Shown here: positions 1 to 8,818 of the stretch, piece after piece
Position numbering within the stretch: position 1 is the stretch's first letter
How the letters are laid out: each line of letters begins with the position of its first letter
Source: Phycisphaerales bacterium
GTDB taxonomy: Bacteria; Planctomycetota; Phycisphaerae; Phycisphaerales; UBA1924
Direction of reading: 5' to 3'
Assembly (NCBI GenBank): GCA_016699835.1
Contig: CP064987.1
Span: 2,728,001-2,792,000 of the forward strand
DNA: 64,000 bases
Made by a program: the position numbers and the translations under genes
Notes under the pieces: generated by a model
The model's input: the letters and a program-made list of their open reading frames with translations, nothing else
Database searches by the model: none
What the model was told of the DNA's origin: nothing

Positions 1-747
1 GGTCTCCTTGCCCGCCTTGTTCTCGCTTCCGCGCAGGTTCGACTGCTCATAGGCCTTGGCGAGGTCCTTATCGACGGTCTCGCCCGACCAGCGGAACATC
101 TCGGGGGACTCGAAACTGACGCCGGTGATCTGACGGCCTTGCATCGAGAGCGGCGCGGTGCGCCCGATGGCGATGCCGGGGGGGCTGGAGGTGGTTGTGG
201 AAGACTTCTCGCTAGTGTTGTCCTTGTGCCCGCTCTCGCCTTTGCCGAAGCCGCAGCATTCGGAGTCGAAGTAGCGGCCCAGCCACCCCTCGCCGGTGGC
301 GCTGATGTCGGCGGTCTGCCAGATGTCGGTGGACTTGAAGTGCGACCGGTTGGGGTTGGGATAGCCGACGCCCTGCACGACGGCGAGCGCGCCATCGTCA
401 TAGATCTCCTTGAGGCCGGCGAGCGCGGGATGGAGCCCAATGCCGTCGGCACCGGAAAGGGCGAGCGCGTCTTTGGCTCCGACGCCGATCCCCGGGCGGG
501 CCTTGTGGTACGCGTCCATTCCGAAGGGCACGACGGTGTTCAGCCCGTCGTTGCCGCCCGAGAGTTGGATGACGACGAGGATGTGGTCATCGGGAACGCC
601 TGCCACGCTGGAGACGCCCAAGAGCGGTTTCGACATCGCGATGGCGCTGCGCTGCAGGAACGCGGGCACGGCCAAGGCCGCGGAGGCGAAGACCAGCCCG
701 CTGCTGAGGAACTCCCGCCGTGTGTATGCGCTGTGCTCAATGCTCAT
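1..747 (-). CDS. DUF1501 family exported protein (3' part missing)
   Basis: The reading frame is open from an ATG at 747 to the window edge, giving 249 residues with the C-terminus outside the window. The N-terminus carries a twin-arginine export motif (RREFL, residues 10-14) followed by a hydrophobic Ala/Val stretch, so the protein is probably exported folded by Tat. The hallmark GGNDGLNT (64-71) and the later NPNRSHFKS segment are typical of DUF1501, a family related to the alkaline phosphatase/sulfatase fold that is greatly expanded in planctomycetes. It lies 136 bp downstream of a DUF1800 gene on the same strand; these two families are habitual partners. The biochemical role is unknown. 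Family assignment is secure; function is not. Confidence 0.9.
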   Translation of the reverse strand, partial: MSIEHSAYTRREFLSSGLVFASAALAVPAFLQRSAIAMSKPLLGVSSVAGVPDDHILVVIQLSGGNDGLNTVVPFGMDAYHKARPGIGVGAKDALALSGADGIGLHPALAGLKEIYDDGALAVVQGVGYPNPNRSHFKSTDIWQTADISATGEGWLGRYFDSECCGFGKGESGHKDNTSEKSSTTTSSPPGIAIGRTAPLSMQGRQITGVSFESPEMFRWSGETVDKDLAKAYEQSNLRGSENKAGKET

Positions 748-788
748 GATCGGTCTCCAGCCTTTGCGTACCCGTCCGACTCCATCTC

Positions 789-811
789 GTGGCACAGGTG
801 TCTCGCCTGTG
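789..811. repeat. Intergenic palindrome, REP-like (GTGGCAC type)
   Basis: CACAGG (793-798) and CCTGTG (806-811) form a perfect inverted repeat around TGTCTCG, preceded by GTGG. It sits in the short gap between the DUF1800 and DUF1501 genes, so it could be an mRNA processing or attenuation hairpin inside a two-gene transcript. No T-tract follows, so it is not a standard terminator. Similar GTGGC(A/C) palindromes occur in other gaps of this window (32890, 24361, 63296), which suggests a dispersed palindromic repeat family. Confidence 0.4.
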
Positions 812-883
812 ACTTCGTATATCTACTCAGATCCGTCCGCATCTCAACTCAAATCTGTTCGTTCCACACTCGATCCTGATTCT

Positions 884-2494
884 CTAGCACAACTGATACT
901 CGGGCATGGCCGTGATGAGCAGGAGCGTGCCGACGATCGCCTCGCGATCGGAGGGGTTCTTGGCCTTGCCCATGACATCCATGCACACTTCTTTGGCCGA
1001 CGATCGCACGCTACCCAGGGTCTGGCGCAGCAGGTGCTCGACGACGCGCTCGGCGTCGCGTTTGGCCGCATCGCCACCCTCGATGTCCGCAAGGAGGTGC
1101 GAGGGGTCGTACTGGGCGTCGGGCTTGCCACGCCGGTTGGTGCTCATCCCGGTGAGCGAATATGTCAGGACATTCTGTCGCACGAACATCGTGGTGGTGT
1201 TGACCCATGCGCGCCCGCCGTCCCAGCCTTTGACACTCGGCGGCATCATGAGGTTCTGGCCCATGCGGTCCATCGCGTCGAGGAGGATGTTGAGGTCGCG
1301 CACGGGCGTATTGAGCGAGCGGATGGAGCCGACGACGAGTTGGGCTGGGCTCTTGATCTGCTGCCCGAGGAAGGCCGGCGAGTAGAAGTGCTCGCTGAGG
1401 AAGAGTTTCTTGAGGACGGGCTTCACGAAGTAGTTCCGGGAGCGCAACTCGTTCGAGAGGTTGCGCAGCACGGCGCGCTGTGGAGTAGGGAGCGCCGAGT
1501 CGCCGCCGCGTTCGTCGGGGGGCACATCGGCGACGAAGAAGTTGTACAGGCGCCGGACGACGAAGGGTGCGCACGCCGGATTGGCGAGGATCGCCTCGAC
1601 GAACTCGTCGCCGTCGAGGTTGCCCTTGTGACCGAGGATCGCCTTGCTGCCGTTGTCGTGGTTGCGCTGGTCGAAGTCGAAGTCGTCGTCCTTGAAGGTG
1701 TACCCGGTGAGGGCCCGCGCGCCCTCCTTGATGTCGTCCTCGCTGTAGTTCCCGAGGCCGAGGCTGAACAACTCCATGATCTCGCGGGCGAGATTCTCGT
1801 TGGGTTTGCCCTTTCGGCTGCGGTCGTTGTTGAGATACTTGAGCATCGCCGGGTCTCGGATGAGGCCCTTGAGGAGATCGCGGAAACTCCCCATGCCGTT
1901 GGTCCGGAACATGAGGTTCTGCATGTACATGTGGAACGAGTCCTCGACGCCGCGATAACTCGTGGCGAAGTGCCCGTGCCAGAAGAGGGTGAGTTTCTCT
2001 TCGAGGGGGCGCGAGGTCTCGATCATCCGGGTGAGCCACCAGCGCTGGAGTTCGCGGAGTTGCTGGCGATCGAGGCGTTCGCGCTTCTGTCGCTCTTCCT
2101 GGAGGCGGGCGAGAGTCTCCTCGTCGCGGTCACGACGCGCGCGGCGCTGGGCCTCGGCTTCCTCGGAGGTCGCCGGGCGCATCAGGTCGCGGTCGAACTG
2201 ATCGAGTGACGGCTCGGGATAGGTGCTCTTGTCGTCGTTGAGGAGGATGTCCACGGCCCGCTCGGGGCCGAGGTCGGCGAGATATCGAACTTGGGCCGAG
2301 GTGCCGCCGAAGCCGGCACGCCACAGGAGATGCCGCGCCTGGTCGTAGCCGAAGTCCTTGCGAGCGATGGGGCGGAGCGAGGCCTCGATCTCATCGCCCG
2401 TGGGTTCCGGGCCGTCGGCGTGAGGCGCGCCGGTGAGAATCTGGGCAAGACGTGCCGCGAGGCCTTGGGGCGTGGGTGTGATTCCGGTGTGCAC
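884..2494 (-). CDS. DUF1800 domain protein
   Basis: This 536-residue protein matches DUF1800 along its length. It has an N-terminal FGYDQARHLLWRAGFG segment (about 48-63), a central LTLFWHGHFATS motif with the family's conserved Trp/His, and the downstream ENLAREIMELFSLG and YSEDDIKEGARALTGY blocks. The start is a GTG at 2494, chosen because a near-perfect Shine-Dalgarno sequence (GGAGGTGA, complement of 2498-2505) lies just upstream. No signal peptide is evident. The neighbouring DUF1501 gene is downstream on the same strand, the usual planctomycete pairing. The function of DUF1800 is unknown; the association hints at a secreted or cell-surface role. The family call is firm. Confidence 0.9.
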   Translation of the reverse strand: MHTGITPTPQGLAARLAQILTGAPHADGPEPTGDEIEASLRPIARKDFGYDQARHLLWRAGFGGTSAQVRYLADLGPERAVDILLNDDKSTYPEPSLDQFDRDLMRPATSEEAEAQRRARRDRDEETLARLQEERQKRERLDRQQLRELQRWWLTRMIETSRPLEEKLTLFWHGHFATSYRGVEDSFHMYMQNLMFRTNGMGSFRDLLKGLIRDPAMLKYLNNDRSRKGKPNENLAREIMELFSLGLGNYSEDDIKEGARALTGYTFKDDDFDFDQRNHDNGSKAILGHKGNLDGDEFVEAILANPACAPFVVRRLYNFFVADVPPDERGGDSALPTPQRAVLRNLSNELRSRNYFVKPVLKKLFLSEHFYSPAFLGQQIKSPAQLVVGSIRSLNTPVRDLNILLDAMDRMGQNLMMPPSVKGWDGGRAWVNTTTMFVRQNVLTYSLTGMSTNRRGKPDAQYDPSHLLADIEGGDAAKRDAERVVEHLLRQTLGSVRSSAKEVCMDVMGKAKNPSDREAIVGTLLLITAMPEYQLC

Positions 2495-2732
2495 GCGTCA
2501 CCTCCAGTCGTGCCGTGCGGGACCACAAGCGGGGCTCCGCGCGGGCCATGACCAAGGCCTAACGCTCGGCGTCGGCCTCTGATTGCAGCGTACCACGACA
2601 GGGCGTGGGCTGCCAAGGAATATCGGCTCGTTCGTGGAACACGGGCCTGAATCCTGGGTTGTTTGGTCTCACGAACTTCGGATTGCACTCGTCGCGCGAC
2701 GGGCTGTTCCGAGCACTTCGAGGACTGAGGGG

Positions 2733-4082
2733 TTAGGCCGATGCCGCTGTTGCCCTTCGATGGAGTTGGCGGGCAAAGACCGCGAGGATGGCCATCGAGC
2801 CGAAGAGGAGCGCCCCGTTTGCCTGGTGGGCGGTGCGAACAACGGCCTGAATCGCGTTCTCGGGCGTGAGCGTCTTTCCGCCGAGTAGGAACGCGACCCA
2901 CCCGAGCACGAACTGGAGCGAGACGAGCGTTCCCACGGCGATGCCCCATGTGCGAGTCGCGCGGGCGAGCGGGCCGGCCTCCTTGTCGGGGCGGAGCGCG
3001 AAGGCCACCGCGACGAGGCCGAGGGCGAGCACCACGATCGACATCCCGATGTGCGACATGAGGGCGTGCCCGCTTCGCAGGTGGCGATACATCGCGCCGA
3101 AGACGAGTTGGAGGATCGCGGCGTGGAACGCGCCCGTGGCCATGCCCTTGATGGCCTTGGTCTTCGTGACCTCGTGTGAGAGTGGGGCGGTGTAGGCCGG
3201 GCTGAGATACGCCGCGAGTGCGCAGCCGGCGGCGAAGACGAGTTGCCCGAGCACGCCGTGCAGCAACGCGAGCCAGCGCTGATCGGATTCGGGATCGGCG
3301 TTGCCAAGACGCACGCGATACCCGCCGAGCACGCCCTGCGCGATGACGAGCGCGAGAATGCTGAATGTCCAGATCATCACGAAACGCCGTGGATTCGAGG
3401 CCACAATGGAAACGGTCGCCGAGATGATGGCCATGCCCGCGAGGATGCCGAAGAGTCGGTGCGCGTGCTCCAGGAAGACGCCCGGTTCCGAGCGTGGTCC
3501 GATCGGATACAGGAACATCATGCTCCCGAACGTCCCCGGCCAGTCGGGCACGGCCATGCCCGAGTTGGTGCTCGTTACGAGTCCGCCGATAGCGATGAGC
3601 GGCACCATCGTGAGCGCCATCACGCCGGCGATGCGCGCGTTCGCCTGCTGGGTGGTGATGGCGCGTTCGGTGCGCGAGATCGCGTGTGCCACGAGCGAGA
3701 TCACGAGCGACGTCGCGAGGAAACCCAGCACGATGAGCGCCGCGTCGGGCCTCGTCGCGCCGGCCGTCCCGCTTGCAGAGGGTGCCTCGGTGAGTTTCGA
3801 TCCGACGGCGAGCAACCCGATCACGCCGGCGACGAGGCCCGCGATGGCTGCGACTGACCACTTTGTAGACGGCGCGAGCCTCGCGCCAGCAATCGCGGCT
3901 AAAAACCATGCGATTCCGATGATGCCAAGGGCGACCGGTTCGCTGATGCCTGCCCAGGGGATGTGCGTCGCGAACCATGCCACCCACAGGCCGAGTGAGA
4001 TCACCAGCCCGCGGAGGATGCCAAGTCTCCAAGTGGCTGCGGATTCAGCAGTTGCGTTCGAAAGTGGTGTCGGTGTTCCCAT
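2733..4082 (-). CDS. ctaA: Heme A synthase (COX15/CtaA family)
   Basis: This 449-residue polytopic membrane protein should hydroxylate heme O to heme A for the cytochrome oxidase encoded next door. Diagnostic segments are GGLVTSTNSGMAVPDWPG (about 166-183), the COX15 quinol-side loop, and FLEHAHRLFGILAG, which holds a heme-ligand histidine; a second His-containing half follows with LLHGVLGQLVFAAG and SHIGMSIVVLA. About 150 residues precede the core and add three or four extra membrane helices, longer than a minimal bacterial CtaA. It is divergent from the actA-coxD operon across a 221-bp intergenic region, so expression may be coordinated. I saw no separate heme O synthase (CtaB) in the window. 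The 5' ATG at 4082 is the natural start. Confidence 0.88.
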   Translation of the reverse strand: MGTPTPLSNATAESAATWRLGILRGLVISLGLWVAWFATHIPWAGISEPVALGIIGIAWFLAAIAGARLAPSTKWSVAAIAGLVAGVIGLLAVGSKLTEAPSASGTAGATRPDAALIVLGFLATSLVISLVAHAISRTERAITTQQANARIAGVMALTMVPLIAIGGLVTSTNSGMAVPDWPGTFGSMMFLYPIGPRSEPGVFLEHAHRLFGILAGMAIISATVSIVASNPRRFVMIWTFSILALVIAQGVLGGYRVRLGNADPESDQRWLALLHGVLGQLVFAAGCALAAYLSPAYTAPLSHEVTKTKAIKGMATGAFHAAILQLVFGAMYRHLRSGHALMSHIGMSIVVLALGLVAVAFALRPDKEAGPLARATRTWGIAVGTLVSLQFVLGWVAFLLGGKTLTPENAIQAVVRTAHQANGALLFGSMAILAVFARQLHRRATAASA

Positions 4083-4182
4083 GGATCAAGGCTCCGATTC
4101 GGTGTTCACGCAGGACTGATGAAAGAAGTACTTGGCCAAAGTTTTATATTTGTTTGGTATTCTTGGTGTTCTCGGTCTTTGA

Positions 4183-4196
4183 TGTTCGGCCGAACA
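4183..4196. promoter_or_regulatory. 14-bp perfect palindrome between ctaA and actA
   Basis: TGTTCGGCCGAACA is a perfect 14-bp palindrome in the otherwise A/T-leaning divergent promoter region. It lies 16 bp upstream of the -35 element proposed for the act operon and about 100 bp upstream of the ctaA start. Its symmetry and position suit a dimeric transcription factor controlling both directions. No regulator can be named from the sequence. Confidence 0.45.
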
Positions 4197-4211
4197 CGAA
4201 AGGTTTCCGGT

Positions 4212-4241
4212 TTGACAGTAATCCGCGTGTGCGGCTAAAAA
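4212..4241 (+). promoter_or_regulatory. Candidate sigma-70-type promoter for the act-cox operon
   Basis: A perfect TTGACA (4212-4217) is followed after 18 bp by TAAAAA (4236-4241), a 4/6 match to the -10 consensus, in a locally A-rich patch. Transcription would start near 4248, leaving a leader of 55-75 nt before either possible actA start. It is the only good promoter I saw before the thirteen same-strand genes up to 20014. Confidence 0.55.
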
Positions 4242-4303
4242 TAGGCTGACCAAATCCTGAACTCGTCGCCGGGGGCATTCGGAACGCGCCACGGTGACGC
4301 CAA

Positions 4304-5050
4304 TTGGAAAGGGGTCGCCCGTTGTCCGTCTCGATATTTCCGAAGTCGATCAACACGATTCGTGTGATCGCGGCCGTCGTGGGGCTTGGGGGCGTCTCAT
4401 CGGTGGTGGGCGGGATGTGGTATTACTTCACGCCGAAGTATTGGAGCGTGGGCTATCAGCCGACGCAGCCGGGGGGCGGGTTCAATCACCAGATCCACGC
4501 GGGCAAGTTGGGGCTGGATTGCCGCTATTGCCACACGAAGATCGAGCAGAGCGACGAGGCGAACATCCCGAACGTGGCAACGTGTTATGGCTGCCACGCC
4601 GACGGGCGTCTCGCCAAACTCGTCGATCCCTCGCCGACGAACACGCACAAGGGCAAGACGCAGTTCATCCGTGACGCGTTTGCCCTGGATGCCTCGATTG
4701 ATTGGCGTCGCGTGCACAAGGTGCCGGATTATGTCCGCAACTTCCCGCACGCGGCCCACATCAAGGTCGGTGTGAGTTGCGTCTCGTGCCACGGTCGTAT
4801 CGACACCATGCCGGTGGTCTATCAGCACGAGCCGCTGAGCATGAGTTGGTGTCTCGATTGCCACAAGAGCGGCAAGGAGAACCTGGTGGACCCGACGCGC
4901 GTGACGGACCTCGCGTACGCCGAGGAGACCCTCCGCGAGCGACAGAAGGTCAAGAAAGAGACAGGAAGTTCGCAGGGCACGCTGGGCGACACGAAGATCC
5001 CAGCGTTCCACGTCCAAGGCCCGACCAACTGCGGCGCGTGCCACTACTAG
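4304..5050 (+). CDS. actA: ACIII pentaheme cytochrome c subunit ActA
   Basis: The protein has one N-terminal membrane helix (about 19-41) and exactly five CXXCH heme c sites: CRYCH 73-77, CYGCH 94-98, CVSCH 159-163, CLDCH 183-187 and CGACH 243-247. That is the pentaheme pattern of the ActA subunit of alternative complex III, the quinol:cytochrome c oxidoreductase that replaces the bc1 complex. It should face the periplasm and pass electrons from ActB to the cytochrome partner. No ATG is available: the frame opens at TTG 4304, but TTG 4322 is preceded by a purine-rich GGAAAGGGG at better spacing and may be the true start (242 aa). It is the first gene of the act-cox operon. Confidence 0.92.
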   Translation: MERGRPLSVSIFPKSINTIRVIAAVVGLGGVSSVVGGMWYYFTPKYWSVGYQPTQPGGGFNHQIHAGKLGLDCRYCHTKIEQSDEANIPNVATCYGCHADGRLAKLVDPSPTNTHKGKTQFIRDAFALDASIDWRRVHKVPDYVRNFPHAAHIKVGVSCVSCHGRIDTMPVVYQHEPLSMSWCLDCHKSGKENLVDPTRVTDLAYAEETLRERQKVKKETGSSQGTLGDTKIPAFHVQGPTNCGACHY

Positions 5051-5137
5051 TTCCACTCTGAGTCATTGGCGAACCGGATCGATTTCCCCCGGGCCTGAGA
5101 GCCACGACGCCTCGCCCGGCACAGTGAGCAAGAACCC

Positions 5138-8100
5138 ATGAGCCACGCCGATCAATGTCCTTCGACGAACGGGCCCAAGGCCAAGTCGCCCAAGGCGTCC
5201 CGAGAGGAACTCGCCGGGATGCGGCGCGATCTGCCCCGTCTGCACGGCAAGCCCGTCTGGCGCAGCCTCGACGAGGCGGTGGACTCCGCCGACTTCCGCG
5301 AGCACCTCGAGCGTGAGTTCCCCGCGGGCGCGTCGGAACTCTCGCGCGTCAGTGGCGAGGCCGAGGCGCTTGGATTAGCGGGCGTCGCGGGAGGCGAGAC
5401 ACGCCGAGACTTTTTGAAACTCATGGGCGCTTCTATGGCGCTCGCTGGCGTGGCGGTCATTCCCGGCTGCCGGCGTCCGGATCACAAGATCATGCCCTAC
5501 TCGCGCGAGGTGCCCGAGGAGATCGTCCCCGGCAAGCCCCTCTTCTATGCGACGAGCATGCCGCACCCCGATGGCGGCGCCGAGGGCCTCCTTGTCGAGA
5601 CCCACGAGGGCCGCCCCACCAAGATCGAGGGCAACCCGCTGCACTCGATCAACCGCGGCCGCGCCTCGCTCTGGTCGCTCGCGAGCATCCTCTCGCTGTA
5701 CGACCTCGACCGGTTGAAGTGGCCCGAGTATCGCGGCGAGCGAGCGGCGAGTGCGCCCAAGGACGCCGAGCCGACGTGGGACGACTTCAAGGCCTGGGCC
5801 GGGCCTCACTTCTCGACGCACGCGAACGATCGCGGTCGCAAACTCGCCTTCATCGTCGAGAAGAAGTCGGGTCCGACGCGTGAGGCGTTGCGGGCCGCGG
5901 TGAAGAAGCGTTTCCCTGAGGCGTCGTGGGTCGAGTATCGCGCGATGGACGACATCGCCTCGATCGAGGGCTCACGCGTCGCGTTCGGGAAGCCAATGCG
6001 CCCTGTGTACAACTTCTCGCGGGAGAGCACCAGGTGCATTCTCTCGCTCGATAGCGACTTTTTGGGCTTCGGTCCCGATGGTCTCACGAACGCCCGCGGC
6101 TTTGCCAGCACGCGTCGCGTGATGGACGTGCACGACCCGATGAGCCGCCTGTATGTCATCGAGCCCGGGTTTACGGTGACGGGCGGACAGGCCGATCACC
6201 GTCTGCGGCTGTCGCCCTCGCGCGTCGTCGCCGCGGCGGTCGAACTCGCGAAGTACATGCTGCCCAAGTTGGGCCAGGGAAGCGCGGCACTTGTCTCCGC
6301 GCTCAACGCCGTCAAGGCGGCGCCTTTGAGTGACGACGAGTCCAAGTTTGTGAAGTACGCCGCCCAGGATCTGCTCGACGCGACGAATCGCGGCAAGTCG
6401 CTGATCGTCGCCGGGCCGAGCATGCCCGCGGCGGTCCACGCGATCACGCACGCGCTCAACGCCGCGCTGGGCAACGTGGGCACGAGCGTCTCGTACCTCC
6501 CGCTGACGGACGAGGAAGCGACGAATGGCACGACGATGCTCTCGCAACTCACGCAGCGCATCCTCGCCAACGAGATCTCGACGATCGTCTGCGTCGAAGC
6601 GAACCCGGTCTTCAACGCGCCGGGCGATCTGAAGTTCGCCGAGGTCTTCGCGAAGGTCCCGACGCGGATCACGCTCTCGGTCGGTTCGACCGAGACGGCC
6701 GCCGCCTCCACCTGGGCGCTCAACGGGACGCACTTCCTCGAATCGTGGGACGACACGATCGCGTACGACGGCACGATCGCGCCGACACAGCCGATGATCG
6801 CGCCGATCTATGAGCCGGCGCTCAGCGAGGTCGAGTTCCTCTGGATGCTCGCCCAGGACGCGATCCCCGAGAAGATCGAGGCGTATGAGATCGTCCGCGA
6901 GGTGTGGAAGCAGAAACTCGGAGCCGCCGACTTCGAGAAGAAGTGGCGACGCGCCCTGTTCGATGGCGTCGTCGCCGGGAGCACGGCGAAGACCGTGACC
7001 CCGGCCGCCGACCCCGCGAGCGTGGCGCGGTCGCTCGGCTCGCTCGATGGGCTGGCCAAAGAAGGCCTGGAGATCGTCTTCACGCTCGGGCGCATCCACG
7101 ACGGGCGGTACGCCAACTGCTCGTGGCTCCAGGAACTCCCGCAGATCGGGACGATGGTCACGTGGGACAATCCGGTGCTCATGAGCCCCAAGACGGCGGA
7201 GCACCTCGGGCTCGCGCCCGTGTCGTACAGCGACCGCGATCCCAACACGATCTACAACGACGAGAAGTATCCCAAGGCGCGCATGGCCGACATCACGCTC
7301 GACGGGCGCACGGTCCATGCGGCGGTGTGGATCCTTCCGGGCATGGCCGACGACACGATCCTCGCCACGGTTGGCTATGGACGCGAGAAGACCGGGCGCG
7401 TCGCCGATGGCGTGGGGTTCAATGTGTTCCCACTCCGTCACTCGAGCATGGCGTCGCGTTCGGCGGGCGGCGTGGTCGTCGCGAAGGCCGATGGCACACA
7501 CATGATCGCCAGCACGCAGAATCACTGGTCGATGGAGGGTCGCACATCGATCGTGCGCACCGCCGACCTCGCCGCGTGGCAGAAGCATGGCGGCCTGATG
7601 AAAGAGGGCGGCGCGACGTTCTATCAGGACTCCGCCGAGATCAAGTTCGGGGAGTGGCTCGGCGAACTCGCCCACGCTCCGCCGCTCAAGTCGATCTACG
7701 AGAATCCGTACAACGCCTCCAAGGGCGACGCCGCCCCCGGCTCGGTCTACTCGATGGACCAGCAGTGGGGGATGACGATCGATCTCGCGTCGTGCACGGG
7801 GTGCGGCGCGTGCACGGTCGCCTGCCAGAGCGAGAACAACATTCCCGTCGTCGGCAAGCGCGAGGTCGCCAAGGGCCGCGAGATGGCGTGGATGCGCATC
7901 GATCGCTACTTCATCGGTGACGATTTCAACAACCCCGAGTTCATGCTCTCCCAGCCCGTCGCGTGCGTGCACTGCGAGAACGCGCCGTGCGAGACCGTCT
8001 GCCCCGTCAACGCGACGGTGCACGGGCCCGAGGGGATCAACTACATGACGTACAACCGCTGCATCGGCACGCGGTACTGCGCCAACAACTGCCCGTACAA

Positions 8101-8818
8101 GGTCCGGAGATTCAACTTCTTCGAGTACGGCAAGTTCTCGTTCAACGGCGACTACATCGGCAAGGACATCGTCGAGTCCGTCGCCCCCGATCGCGGCGGC
8201 GTCAACGGGAGCGGCGAGCACAACAAGATCAATATCAACCTCATCCCGCCCCGCCTCCGCTCCACCAAGGAGAAAATGGCCGAGATCGAGCGCATGAGCA
8301 AGAACCCCAACGTCTCGGTCCGCATGCGTGGCGTGATGGAGAAGTGCTCGTACTGCATCCAGCGCATCAACGGCGCCCGCGTGGAGGCCAAACTCAAGGA
8401 CCTGCGCGACGATCAGGGTCGCGTCGTCGTCCCCGACGGGTTCTTCCAGGTCGCGTGCCAGCAGGCCTGCCCCAGCGAGGCGATCACCTTCGGCAACACC
8501 ATCGATCCCAAGAGCAAGGTCCATCACACGCGCAATCACGCCCGCAGTTACATGCTCCTGGGCTATCTCGACACACGCCCGCGCACCAGCCACATGGTCC
8601 GCATCAACAACCCCAACCCCGCGCTCCGCACGCCGGTCGCCGATCCTGTGCACCACGAGGGTGGGCACGACGAGGGGCATGCCGAGCCGGGCGCCGGACA
8701 CGCGCCGTCGGAGCATTCCTTCCGCATTGATCCCAGGAAGCGCCGCGGTGATCGGGGCTATGCCCTTAGTCTCAACGTCCTGTCGGACCAGAACGCCGGC
8801 ATGGGAGTCCACGCATGA
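5138..8818 (+). CDS. actB: ACIII molybdopterin-like/iron-sulfur subunit ActB
   Basis: This 1226-residue protein fuses a large molybdopterin-oxidoreductase-like domain (about 110-800) to a C-terminal ferredoxin-type domain. A Tat motif (RRDFLK, 89-94) precedes a hydrophobic segment ending in a Cys (GCRR), so it is exported and may be lipid-anchored. The four-cluster cysteine set begins at CTGCGACTVAC (886-896) and continues with CVHCENAPCETVC (about 943), CIGTRYCANNC (about 973), CSYC (about 1070) and CQQAC. Family knowledge says ActB carries three [4Fe-4S] and one [3Fe-4S] cluster and no molybdenum cofactor. It overlaps actC by 4 bp (ATGA). The last 60 residues are His/Glu-rich and variable. 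Confidence 0.93.
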   Translation: MSHADQCPSTNGPKAKSPKASREELAGMRRDLPRLHGKPVWRSLDEAVDSADFREHLEREFPAGASELSRVSGEAEALGLAGVAGGETRRDFLKLMGASMALAGVAVIPGCRRPDHKIMPYSREVPEEIVPGKPLFYATSMPHPDGGAEGLLVETHEGRPTKIEGNPLHSINRGRASLWSLASILSLYDLDRLKWPEYRGERAASAPKDAEPTWDDFKAWAGPHFSTHANDRGRKLAFIVEKKSGPTREALRAAVKKRFPEASWVEYRAMDDIASIEGSRVAFGKPMRPVYNFSRESTRCILSLDSDFLGFGPDGLTNARGFASTRRVMDVHDPMSRLYVIEPGFTVTGGQADHRLRLSPSRVVAAAVELAKYMLPKLGQGSAALVSALNAVKAAPLSDDESKFVKYAAQDLLDATNRGKSLIVAGPSMPAAVHAITHALNAALGNVGTSVSYLPLTDEEATNGTTMLSQLTQRILANEISTIVCVEANPVFNAPGDLKFAEVFAKVPTRITLSVGSTETAAASTWALNGTHFLESWDDTIAYDGTIAPTQPMIAPIYEPALSEVEFLWMLAQDAIPEKIEAYEIVREVWKQKLGAADFEKKWRRALFDGVVAGSTAKTVTPAADPASVARSLGSLDGLAKEGLEIVFTLGRIHDGRYANCSWLQELPQIGTMVTWDNPVLMSPKTAEHLGLAPVSYSDRDPNTIYNDEKYPKARMADITLDGRTVHAAVWILPGMADDTILATVGYGREKTGRVADGVGFNVFPLRHSSMASRSAGGVVVAKADGTHMIASTQNHWSMEGRTSIVRTADLAAWQKHGGLMKEGGATFYQDSAEIKFGEWLGELAHAPPLKSIYENPYNASKGDAAPGSVYSMDQQWGMTIDLASCTGCGACTVACQSENNIPVVGKREVAKGREMAWMRIDRYFIGDDFNNPEFMLSQPVACVHCENAPCETVCPVNATVHGPEGINYMTYNRCIGTRYCANNCPYKVRRFNFFEYGKFSFNGDYIGKDIVESVAPDRGGVNGSGEHNKININLIPPRLRSTKEKMAEIERMSKNPNVSVRMRGVMEKCSYCIQRINGARVEAKLKDLRDDQGRVVVPDGFFQVACQQACPSEAITFGNTIDPKSKVHHTRNHARSYMLLGYLDTRPRTSHMVRINNPNPALRTPVADPVHHEGGHDEGHAEPGAGHAPSEHSFRIDPRKRRGDRGYALSLNVLSDQNAGMGVHA

